In this document: positions 56,923-64,000 of the stretch, piece after piece
Layout of the letters: every line of letters begins with the position of its first letter
How positions within the stretch are numbered: position 1 is the stretch's first letter
NCBI RefSeq assembly: GCF_007859955.1
Contig: NZ_SJPR01000001.1
Span: forward strand, 1,803,590-1,867,589
DNA length: 64,000 bases
Reading direction: 5' to 3'
Source: Botrimarina colliarenosi
GTDB taxonomy: Bacteria > Planctomycetota > Planctomycetia > Pirellulales > Lacipirellulaceae
Notes under the pieces: model-generated
The model's database searches: none
Told to the model about the DNA's origin: nothing
Seen by the model: the letters and a program-made list of their open reading frames with translations, nothing else
Made by a program: the position numbers and the translations under genes

Positions 56923-57047
56923 GGTGTAGGCGCGGGAAAAGACTTCGGGACCAAGCAAGCCGGGCGGCAGTATAACCCACGAACTGTCGGTTTGGGCCCC
57001 TCTGACGACGGGGGCGCGTTGGGTGTCGTTGGTATTCCCGTAGCGCT

Positions 57048-57120
57048 GCCCGAGGCTAGCGCCAACGGCTCAAGTTGGTGATCGTTCGCGACCATTGAGC
57101 CGTCGGCGCTAGCCTCGGGC
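57048..57120. repeat. Palindromic repeat, family A copy 5
   Basis: 26-bp arms at 57048-57073 and 57095-57120 with one mismatch, 21-nt loop, extended outward by another imperfect 8 bp (GTAGCGCT / GGCGCCAC). Core GGCTAGCGCC...CGGCTCAA. It lies between the DUF481 stop and the DUF1080 start. Confidence 0.9.
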
Positions 57121-57169
57121 GGCGCCACGAAAGACGCAAGCCGTCCGAGAACGGTCCGCACAGCGGGCC

Positions 57170-58222
57170 CTACAGCTTCCAGATTAGCAGCGCCGAGTAG
57201 TTCAGGTTGTGCGGTGACACGCCCTGGGGGTCGGCGTCGTAGCGGTCGGTCGCCGAAATTTTGAGGCTCATGTTCGAGGGCTGATTGAGCTCGAACTCCA
57301 TGCCGACATCCGCCAGCACACGGTACTGATTGAAGTTCTCCCACTCGGGGAACCAGTCCGCCTTGGCGTAGAACTTCTGGTTGCCGCCGATTTGGAGCTC
57401 GTAGTTGAAGCCGAACTGCGCCTCGGGGACCCACTCACTGTCGGGGCCGCCGAATTCGCGCGAGCCACCCGTACCGATGCTGGTCGTGAGCTTGGTCCAT
57501 TCTTCGTCGATCCACTCGTAGCCGAAACCGGCGTTGGCGTTCACGTTGACGTCGAACGCCTGGAACTCGTCGTAGAAGGTCTGGTTCATCACGAAGATGG
57601 TCCAGGGCGAGTCGCCAAACAGCCAGTCGTAACGGACGTCGAGCAAAGCGTTGCTCTGCACCTCGATCCCGTTGGACTGGTTCTTGTTGTAGTAGAGCGA
57701 GCTGCTGAGCTTGTAATCGTCCGCCTTGCGTTTCATGAAGCCGCCGGCGCGGAAGCTGAGCGATTCGCTCGTTCCACTGGCGCCGTTGAGGCCGAACTCG
57801 ATGCCCGAGTCCCACGGCGCGGGGCCGAGCCAGTAGGCCGGTTGGTACCAGGCGTAGGTCGGCTCGATCGGCGGGCCGAGCGCGGCGCCGATCTCTGGGA
57901 GCGGGGCCGCCAGTTCCTCGGCCGTGTCGTCCGACACCGGGCCTTCGGCGACCGTCCCTGCGGTCACCGTAGTGTCGGTGGCGGATTCCGGCGTCACCTC
58001 TTCGGGAGGGCTACTGGCCTCCGGCGTCTCGGCGGCCGGCTTCGGATTCGGCGGCAAGAGCTCGCCGTAGCTTGTCGGAATCGGCGCGCGTGTGGGGACC
58101 GGGGTGATCAGCTGTGGCGCGGACGACTGGGCGGACGACGGGGCCGCAGCCATCGACGCGGTCACCGACGCAAGCAGCGCCAGCAGGACGACGCGGACTA
58201 AGTTTTGAACAACCTGATGCAT
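57170..58222 (-). CDS. DUF481 outer membrane protein
   Basis: 350 residues. A signal peptide (LVRVVLLALLASVTASMAAA), then a disordered Pro/Thr/Glu-rich stretch (about 35-120), then a DUF481 beta-barrel-like domain: IEFGLNGASGTSESLSFRAG, LSSSLYYNKNQSNGIEVQSN, ALLDVRYDWLFGDSPWTIFV and VNANAGFGYEWIDEEWTKL, ending in NYSALLIWKL with the hydrophobic-aromatic strand pattern. DUF481 proteins such as YdiY are outer membrane proteins of unknown function induced by salt or acid in proteobacteria. It follows rseP on the same strand, separated by 94 bp. Confidence 0.85.
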   Translation of the reverse strand: MHQVVQNLVRVVLLALLASVTASMAAAPSSAQSSAPQLITPVPTRAPIPTSYGELLPPNPKPAAETPEASSPPEEVTPESATDTTVTAGTVAEGPVSDDTAEELAAPLPEIGAALGPPIEPTYAWYQPAYWLGPAPWDSGIEFGLNGASGTSESLSFRAGGFMKRKADDYKLSSSLYYNKNQSNGIEVQSNALLDVRYDWLFGDSPWTIFVMNQTFYDEFQAFDVNVNANAGFGYEWIDEEWTKLTTSIGTGGSREFGGPDSEWVPEAQFGFNYELQIGGNQKFYAKADWFPEWENFNQYRVLADVGMEFELNQPSNMSLKISATDRYDADPQGVSPHNLNYSALLIWKL

Positions 58223-58316
58223 TGCGAGCCTAGTAGCGGGCGGACCGGTAGCCGGTGTCCGAGGCGACGTTTAGCGGGTCGCCTGGGAGCGTGGCAAGGC
58301 GGATCGCCGCCGCTAG

Positions 58317-60404
58317 CTAGAGCTGGATGCCCAGCAATCGCGAGATATCGAGCGTGAAGACGAACAGCATCAGGCCCAAGAGCAGGATCAATCCGACCGA
58401 CTGCAGGGCGATCATGACGTTCTCTTTCGGCGGCCGGCCGGTGATCCCCTCGTAGAGGAGGAAGACCATGTGCCCGCCGTCGAGCACCGGGATCGGCAGG
58501 AAGTTGAGCACCGCTAGGTTTGCGCTGAGCATCACCAGCGACATCAGGAGGGCGCCGATCCCCTCGAAGGCGGCCTCGCCGGCGACCTGGGCGATCGTGA
58601 TCGGACCGCCGAGGGCCGTCACCGAAACCTGCCCGCCGATCTTCTGCAAGAACCGCACCACACTCGTCAGAGCGTTGCCGGTCTCTTGGAAGGCGAGCTG
58701 CGTGCGCTCGCCGAGCGACTTGGCGACGTGCAGCCGCTTCAACGGCGACAGGACGAGGCCGCGGTCGCCGTCGGAGTAGGCGTCGCTGACGCTCACCGGC
58801 TTGAGCTTCACGGTGTGGGTCGGCGTCTTGCCGTCCGGGGTCGAGGCGCCAGGCTGCGGGCGCTCGACGGTCAACTCGACCTCCAGCGAAGGCGGCGGGT
58901 TCTGCAAGCCGAGCAGCAACGCGGGCCAGTTGTCTTGCGACTCGCCCAGGGGGATGGTGTTGTCGCCCGGCTTACCCTTCGAGTCGGTCCAGCTCATTCT
59001 CGCCTCGACGAGGCGATCACCCGGCCGGAGATCGACCGCCGCCGCCGGGCTGCCGCCGACGATCGCAGCGATATCACTCTGCAGTTCGCAGGCCACGCCG
59101 AGCGAGTCAATCGTCAGCGGAGCGTTCTCCGTCACGGCGAGCGACTGCCAAGTCACGACGCGCGGCGCGACGTCGATTTCGAGCGTTTCATCGCCCCGCT
59201 CGACGGTGAGCGTCACGTCCTCGCCGCCCGTAGCGTTCGATTCAAGGCGTTCGTCGAGCGTCACGGGGTCGAGGGCGGGCTCCCCCTCGGGGGCGGCGCC
59301 AATCGCTGCGCCGTCGATCGCAATGAGTCGATCGCCGACCTTGAGGCCGGCCGCCTCGGCGGGCGAACCGGTTTCGATCCCTACGATGGGTCCGAGCGTG
59401 GGGACAATCCCGAGCCGTTCCATCGGGTCGGCCGGCAGCGTCACCTCGACGCGCTCGCCCCCTTCCAGCGGGCCGAAGGGGTCGGTCGCTGGCGCCTCGC
59501 CGCCGCGCAGGACGGTGAGCTGGAGCGGCTCGTCACGTTTGGTCACCAGCGCCGCGGCGAGTCCGTCGTACGACTCCACCGCCTGACCGTCGATGGCGAC
59601 AATCTGGTCACCGGTCTGAAAACCTTTGTCGCCTAGCGACGCGGCCGGCGAGTTCGGCGCCACGGCCTCTTTGAGCGAAAGTCGCAGGCGGTTCATCATC
59701 AGCACGCCGACCTGCGGCGCCGGCCCCGACACCTCGGGGCGGAGCGTGATCGTTTCGGTCGTCCCGTCGGCCCGTAAGACGTCGCAATCGAGGCCCTTCT
59801 GGAGGTCGCCGAGAATCACTGACTCGCGCAGCTGCTTGTAGGTCGGGTCCTTGATGTCATTAATCCGCACGAGGCGGTCGCCCGTCTTCAGGCCGGCCTT
59901 CCAGGCGGGGCTGCCGGCGATGGTGGCGCCAACCGTCGCCGGCTGCTCGGGAACCCCAAAGCCATACGCAAACCACGCCATGATGAACGCGAAGATGACG
60001 TTCATGATGACGCCGGCGGAGATGATCGCCATGCGCTGCGGCACGCTCTTGGCGAGGTAGCTCCGCTTGTGGATCCAAACGGTGCTGCCGTCGGGCGCGG
60101 TGATCGGCTTAGCGTCGGGCGACCCTTCGAGGGCCTTGGAGGCCTCGATCTCTTCGGCGATCGCGCCCGCGTTGTCCTCTTGGCCAAACATCTTCACGTA
60201 GCCCCCCAGCGGCAGGACGCCAACGCCGTAGTACGTCTCGCCCCACTGCCGACCGATCTTGAGGCCGCCGATGTCGAAGCCGATCATGAACTTGTCGCAC
60301 CGCACGCCGCACGCCTTGGCGACGAGGAAGTGCCCCAGCTCGTGAACAAAGATCACGAAGCCGAGCCCGGCGGCGACTTGAAGAATAGCGACGAGGGTTT
60401 GCAT
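58317..60404 (-). CDS. rseP: Site-2 protease RseP with four PDZ domains
   Basis: A 695-residue membrane zinc protease, much longer than the 450 residues of E. coli RseP. The zinc motif HELGH is at about residues 21-25 (FVIFVHELGHFLVAK), and the second catalytic segment is NFLPIPVLDGGHMVF at the C-terminus. Between them are four PDZ-like domains: GATIAGSPAWKAGLKTGDRL, SPAASLGDKGFQTGDQIVAI, ETGSPAEAAGLKVGDRLIAI and AIVGGSPAAAVDLRPGDRLV. RseP cleaves anti-sigma factors and signal peptides in the membrane. It follows dxr on the same strand, the conserved dxr-rseP order. Confidence 0.95.
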   Translation of the reverse strand: MQTLVAILQVAAGLGFVIFVHELGHFLVAKACGVRCDKFMIGFDIGGLKIGRQWGETYYGVGVLPLGGYVKMFGQEDNAGAIAEEIEASKALEGSPDAKPITAPDGSTVWIHKRSYLAKSVPQRMAIISAGVIMNVIFAFIMAWFAYGFGVPEQPATVGATIAGSPAWKAGLKTGDRLVRINDIKDPTYKQLRESVILGDLQKGLDCDVLRADGTTETITLRPEVSGPAPQVGVLMMNRLRLSLKEAVAPNSPAASLGDKGFQTGDQIVAIDGQAVESYDGLAAALVTKRDEPLQLTVLRGGEAPATDPFGPLEGGERVEVTLPADPMERLGIVPTLGPIVGIETGSPAEAAGLKVGDRLIAIDGAAIGAAPEGEPALDPVTLDERLESNATGGEDVTLTVERGDETLEIDVAPRVVTWQSLAVTENAPLTIDSLGVACELQSDIAAIVGGSPAAAVDLRPGDRLVEARMSWTDSKGKPGDNTIPLGESQDNWPALLLGLQNPPPSLEVELTVERPQPGASTPDGKTPTHTVKLKPVSVSDAYSDGDRGLVLSPLKRLHVAKSLGERTQLAFQETGNALTSVVRFLQKIGGQVSVTALGGPITIAQVAGEAAFEGIGALLMSLVMLSANLAVLNFLPIPVLDGGHMVFLLYEGITGRPPKENVMIALQSVGLILLLGLMLFVFTLDISRLLGIQL

Positions 60405-60408
60405 AGGT

Positions 60409-60499
60409 AGGGATTAGGGACGGGGGATGGGGGACGAGGGGATACGTTGCAAGCGACGGCGACGATTCCCTCGTCCCCCGTCCCTAATCCCCCGTCCCT
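60409..60499. repeat. Intercistronic palindrome between dxr and rseP
   Basis: 35-bp arms at 60409-60443 and 60465-60499 built of GGATTAGGGACGGGGGA units, with a 7-base shift between arms. It occupies the whole spacer between dxr and rseP. Confidence 0.75.
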
Positions 60500-60501
60500 T
60501 C

Positions 60502-61716
60502 TTAAGCACACACCCAGCTGTGGATTTCTTCTCGCGCCCAGAGGTCGAGTTCTTCGAGCCGCTCGAGCGTTGGGTTGGCGTCAAAGTCGTGGGCTTCAAG
60601 AATGCTGCGGCAGGCGGGGACGATCTCGGTGAAGTGGAGGTCGCCTTCGAGGAACGACTGGACCGCCGCCTCGTTGGCCGCGTTGAGCACCGCGCCGCTG
60701 GTGCCCCCCTGCTCGGCGCACTCGAAGCCGAGCGAAAGCGCTGGGAAGCGGTCGAAGTCGGCCGGCTCGAACCGCAGCTCGTGGTTCCGCGTCCAGTCGA
60801 GGCGTTCGGCGGGGCCGGGCAACCGCCGAGGATACTCCAGCGCGTGCTGGATCGGCAGTTTCATGTCGGGCGGTCCCAGTTGGGCGACCACCGACCCGTC
60901 GACGAACTCGACCATCGAGTGGATCACCGATTGGGGGTGGATCATCACCTTGATCCGGTCGGGCGGGATGTCGAACAGCCAGCGGGCTTCGATCACCTCC
61001 AGCGCCTTATTCATCATCGTCGCGGAGTCGATCGTGATCTTCGGGCCCATCTCCCAGGTGGGGTGGGCCAGCGCCTCGTCGACGGTGACCTGGGCCAGCT
61101 GCTCGCGCGCCCAGGTGCGGAAAGGCCCGCCGCTGGCCGTGAGGACGATCCGCTCGACCTCGTCGCGGCGCCCGCAGGCGAGCGACTGGAACACGGCGCT
61201 GTGCTCGCTATCGACCGGCAGCAGGCGCTCGGGGGCGGCGGGGTTCTTCTTCCGCTGGTCGTCGAGCAGCTTGCGGACAATCGGACCGGCCGTGACGAGC
61301 GTCTCTTTGTTGGCCAAGGCGACCGTCTTGCCCGTCTTGAGGGCGGCGAGCGTGCTGCGGACGCCGGCGGAGCCGACGATCGCTGCTAGCACCACGTCCA
61401 CGTCGTCGCAGCCGGCGGCTTGCTCCAGCGCTTTGCGGCCGACTAGCAACTCGGTCTCCTTCGGCAGCCCCTTCCACGATTGCTCGGCGGCGGTCTGCTC
61501 GTCAGAGGCGACCAGGTAGCGGGGCTTCAACTCCCGGGCCTGCTCGATGAGCAGATCGAGCCGCGAGTGGGCCGACAGAACGGTCGCCCGCAACCGGCCC
61601 TTGCTCGCGCGGATCACCTCGATGGTGTTGCGCCCGATGCTGCCGGTGGACCCGAGCACCGCGATCCTTCGCGACGTGTCGGCTACGGCCGGGGCGGGTT
61701 TCACGCGTTTAGCCAT
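60502..61716 (-). CDS. dxr: 1-deoxy-D-xylulose 5-phosphate reductoisomerase
   Basis: 404 residues. The NADPH-binding motif [14 protein letters not shown] is at about residues 22-35. Also present: [26 protein letters not shown] (metal-binding), [29 protein letters not shown] and [13 protein letters not shown]. It makes 2-C-methyl-D-erythritol 4-phosphate, the committed step of the MEP isoprenoid pathway. The ATG at 61716 gives a 15-residue N-terminal extension of Lys/Ala/Pro. It is upstream of rseP and divergent from ftsH. Confidence 0.96.
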   Translation of the reverse strand: MAKRVKPAPAVADTSRRIAVLGSTGSIGRNTIEVIRASKGRLRATVLSAHSRLDLLIEQARELKPRYLVASDEQTAAEQSWKGLPKETELLVGRKALEQAAGCDDVDVVLAAIVGSAGVRSTLAALKTGKTVALANKETLVTAGPIVRKLLDDQRKKNPAAPERLLPVDSEHSAVFQSLACGRRDEVERIVLTASGGPFRTWAREQLAQVTVDEALAHPTWEMGPKITIDSATMMNKALEVIEARWLFDIPPDRIKVMIHPQSVIHSMVEFVDGSVVAQLGPPDMKLPIQHALEYPRRLPGPAERLDWTRNHELRFEPADFDRFPALSLGFECAEQGGTSGAVLNAANEAAVQSFLEGDLHFTEIVPACRSILEAHDFDANPTLERLEELDLWAREEIHSWVCA

Positions 61717-62088
61717 GACGGGCGCCGGAGGGGTGGGAACAGGAGGGGGCGGGGGCTCGCGACGCGTTTTTTCGGCCGGAACGATCCGGCCTGGCGCCGG
61801 GCTTGGCGCCTGGCAGGGGTTCCGATTGTGGGGGCCAGCCCCGAAAGTCTGGGTTACGCAGGCGCTCTCCCTACTGGTTCGAGGCGAGGAGAGGCCGTTT
61901 GCTTGCGCCCGGGCGCCCCGCGCTTCGCTAATATGTTGGTAGGCTTGCCTTTGCAGCGAGTCCGGCGATTCTATCGGCGACCGCTATCATGCGACAAGGC
62001 GAGCCGCCGGGCCGAACTTTCTTTCGCTCCGTTACGTTTGCTCAATAGAGCGCCCGAGCCCCCCAACCCCGCACCCGTTGCAGCCGTT
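61717..62088. other. Divergent intergenic region between dxr and ftsH
   Basis: 372 bases with no gene. The G-rich first half has short GGCGCC hairpins near 61790-61815. The AT-richer part around 61925-62040 should contain the ftsH promoter, though no consensus stands out (TAATAT at 61929-61934 could be a -10). No ribosome binding site is obvious before ftsH. Confidence 0.5.
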
Positions 62089-64000
62089 ATGGAAAAACAG
62101 CCCAACCCCTCCAATAGCGACAAACGGGGCGGCGACGGGAAGAAACCGGGTTCGCAACCGGTCAGCTTCGTCTGGTACCTGCTGGCGGTCTTTGTGCTGC
62201 TGATGCTCGGCGTCACGCTGTTTGGCAGCTCGACGACCGTCACGCTCCCGTGGAGCGAGTTTGTCCGCCTCGCCGAAGCCTCCTACCGCCCCCCCGCAGC
62301 GGGCGACGCAACGGCCGACGACGCGACCCCCGCCAAGCCGGCGGGCCCCGGCTCGATCGTCTATGTCGATCGCACCCTCGACCCCGAGCGGATGGTCCGG
62401 CTCTCCAACCTCGGCAAGTTGGTCGTCGGCTACGACGGCGTCAGCGGCCGGGTCACGCGGCAGGTCTTCCCCGCCGGCGCGACCGTTCCGGCCACCACGA
62501 CCACGGGCGACGACGCCACCGGCGACGCTCCCGCCGAGACGGCTGAGAACGACGTGCGGTTCCGGGTGAATTGGAACCCGAACCTTCCCCGCGTCGGCGA
62601 ACTGCTCGAATCGAACGGCCTCACTTACACCGCTGCGCAGCCCGACAGCCCGCTGCTCGCGTGGCTGCCGACGCTGCTGATGATGGCCCTCTTGGTCGGG
62701 CTGATGGTTTACATGCTCCGCCGGCTCGGCGGCGCCGGCTCGCCGATGGCCTTCGGCCGCAGCCGCGGCAAGCTCTACGCCCAAGAAGACCTGGAGGTCA
62801 CCTTCGACGACGTCGCCGGCATCGACGAAGCGGTCGAAGAGCTCCGCGAGGTGGTCGACTTCCTCAAGAACCCCGAGCGCTACCAGCGCCTCGGCGGCCG
62901 CATCCCGAAGGGCGTCCTGCTGGTCGGCCCCCCGGGAACGGGCAAGACGCTGCTCTCCAAGGCCGTGGCCGGCGAGGCGGGCGTGCCGTTCTTCTCGCTG
63001 AGCGGCTCGGACTTCGTCGAAATGTTTGTCGGCGTCGGCGCCGCGCGCGTCCGCGACATGTTCCAACAAGCGGAGCAGCGCGCCCCGTGTATCGTCTTCA
63101 TCGACGAGCTCGACGCGCTCGGCAAGACCCGCGGCAACGGCCAGATGGGGAGCCACGACGAACGCGAGCAGACGCTCAACGCCCTGCTGGTGGAGATGGA
63201 CGGCTTCGGCTCCAACAGCGGCATCATCATCATGGGCGCCACCAACCGCCCCGAGACGCTCGACCCCGCCCTGCTCCGCCCCGGCCGCTTCGACCGCAAT
63301 GTGCTGGTCGATCGCCCCGACGTCGCCGGTCGCAAGCAGATCCTTGAGGTCCACTTGGCGAACGTCAAAGTCTCGGACGAGGTCGATGTCGACGCGATCG
63401 CCGCGATCACCAGTGGGTTTGTCGGCGCCGACCTTGCGAACACCGTCAACGAAGCCGCCCTGCTCGCCGCCCGCAACGGCAAGGAAATGGTCGGCAAAGA
63501 AGAGTTCTACGAAGCGGTCGAGCGCGCCTCGATCGGCCTCGAGAAGAAGAGCCGCATCATGCTCGACGAGGAGAAGCACCGCCTCGCCGTCCACGAAGGG
63601 GGCCACGCCCTGGTCGCCTACTCGCTGCCGAACACCGACCCCGTCCACAAGGTCTCGATCATCCCCCGCGGGCTCTCGGCCCTCGGCTACATGCAGCAGC
63701 GCCCCGAGGCGGACCGCTACATGGTCACCAAGACCCAACTCGAAAGCCAACTGCAGGTGATGCTCGCCGGCACGCTCGCCGAGGAGTTGATCTTCGACGA
63801 CGTCGGCACCGGCGCCAGCAACGACCTCGACCGCGCCACCGAAGTCGCCCGCAGCATGGTGATGGACTACGGCATGAGCCGCTTGGGACGCGTCACGTAC
63901 CGCGAACGGACGACCGGCTTCCTCGGCCACGACGCCGGCTACTCGAAGCACCACAGCGAGCAGACCGCGCGAGAGATCGACCAGGAAGTGAAGCGGATTA
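62089..64000 (+). CDS. ftsH: ATP-dependent zinc metalloprotease FtsH, 3' end outside window
   Basis: ATG 62089; the frame is open through the right edge (637 codons). Transmembrane helix 1 is at about residues 26-46 and helix 2 at 196-216, with a periplasmic loop that contains a low-complexity Ala/Thr/Asp-rich insert. The AAA domain has Walker A GPPGTGKT near residue 280, Walker [13 protein letters not shown], and the [25 protein letters not shown]. The zinc motif is HEGGH near residue 502, a variant of the usual HEAGH. The third metal ligand is expected in [16 protein letters not shown]. FtsH degrades membrane and regulatory proteins. The missing C-terminus is about 30-60 residues. Confidence 0.95.
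   Translation, partial: MEKQPNPSNSDKRGGDGKKPGSQPVSFVWYLLAVFVLLMLGVTLFGSSTTVTLPWSEFVRLAEASYRPPAAGDATADDATPAKPAGPGSIVYVDRTLDPERMVRLSNLGKLVVGYDGVSGRVTRQVFPAGATVPATTTTGDDATGDAPAETAENDVRFRVNWNPNLPRVGELLESNGLTYTAAQPDSPLLAWLPTLLMMALLVGLMVYMLRRLGGAGSPMAFGRSRGKLYAQEDLEVTFDDVAGIDEAVEELREVVDFLKNPERYQRLGGRIPKGVLLVGPPGTGKTLLSKAVAGEAGVPFFSLSGSDFVEMFVGVGAARVRDMFQQAEQRAPCIVFIDELDALGKTRGNGQMGSHDEREQTLNALLVEMDGFGSNSGIIIMGATNRPETLDPALLRPGRFDRNVLVDRPDVAGRKQILEVHLANVKVSDEVDVDAIAAITSGFVGADLANTVNEAALLAARNGKEMVGKEEFYEAVERASIGLEKKSRIMLDEEKHRLAVHEGGHALVAYSLPNTDPVHKVSIIPRGLSALGYMQQRPEADRYMVTKTQLESQLQVMLAGTLAEELIFDDVGTGASNDLDRATEVARSMVMDYGMSRLGRVTYRERTTGFLGHDAGYSKHHSEQTAREIDQEVKRI

Noticed and set aside
62032..63954. 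640-codon minus-strand frame opposite ftsH
   Set aside because: High-GC antisense shadow; the plus strand encodes an unambiguous FtsH.

Overview
The window looks like chromosomal DNA of a planctomycete, most likely Pirellulales (a Lacipirellulaceae-like lineage). Reasons: uniformly high GC; a PVC-type small basic protein; a DUF1559 pseudopilin-like protein; DUF1501 and DUF1549/DUF1553 cytochrome proteins; ThuA and DUF1080 proteins; TIGR03790; and secreted proteins ending in a dockerin-like calcium motif plus a PEP-CTERM tail. No prophage, insertion sequence, CRISPR array, rRNA or tRNA was recognised. The placement rests on protein families seen by eye, not on a database search.

Layout. 1-4.7 kb: the 3' part of an unknown gene, a GntR(YtrA)-ABC ATPase-permease operon with a visible operator, and fxsA. 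4.8-12.3 kb: a radical SAM protein, a LuxR-type regulator, an exported protein, the small basic protein, and a Ser/Thr kinase divergent from a TIGR03790 protein. 12.4-18.6 kb: a 1446-residue TPR protein, an exported protein and a lipoprotein. 18.9-24 kb: flotillin-like floA, an MscS channel, a DUF1559 protein and smpB. 24-30 kb: a ThuA/DUF1080 protein, two tandem GH25 lysozymes and a large PEP-CTERM protein whose 3' end overlaps the second lysozyme. 30.3-37 kb: housekeeping core (a LolA-like protein, ilvN-ilvC, rpsB-tsf-pyrH-frr). 37-47 kb: a HARE-HTH/GIY-YIG protein, a beta-propeller and LRR pair, a double-parvulin PPIase and a DUF1501-cytochrome operon. 47-54.8 kb: a rhomboid with a duplicated helical domain, an aminotransferase, a DUF2442-DUF4160-nucleotidyltransferase operon, an esterase, a tiny membrane-peptide gene and an ExeA-like ATPase. 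54.9-64 kb: rsmE, ogt with DUF1080, a DUF481 protein, rseP-dxr, and ftsH running off the right edge.

How the genes fit together. Three themes recur. The first is envelope and protein quality control: FtsH, a four-PDZ RseP, rhomboid, parvulin, flotillin, MscS, a LolA-like protein and DUF481. The second is translation and elongation: S2, EF-Ts, RRF, SmpB, RsmE. The third is secreted polymer degradation: GH25, ThuA/DUF1080 and the DUF1501/DUF1553 cytochrome system.

Most unusual content. (1) A compact unit at 53475-53825: an exact sigma-54 (-24/-12) promoter, a strong ribosome binding site, a 27-residue membrane peptide ORF and an intrinsic terminator. (2) Several families of long intergenic palindromes, including an 85-87 bp family whose arms differ by compensatory changes and a 70-80 bp family with a GGCTAGCGCC core. 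(3) The compact DUF2442-DUF4160-nucleotidyltransferase operon, which resembles a toxin-antitoxin locus. (4) A HARE-HTH/GIY-YIG fusion directly behind one of the palindromes.
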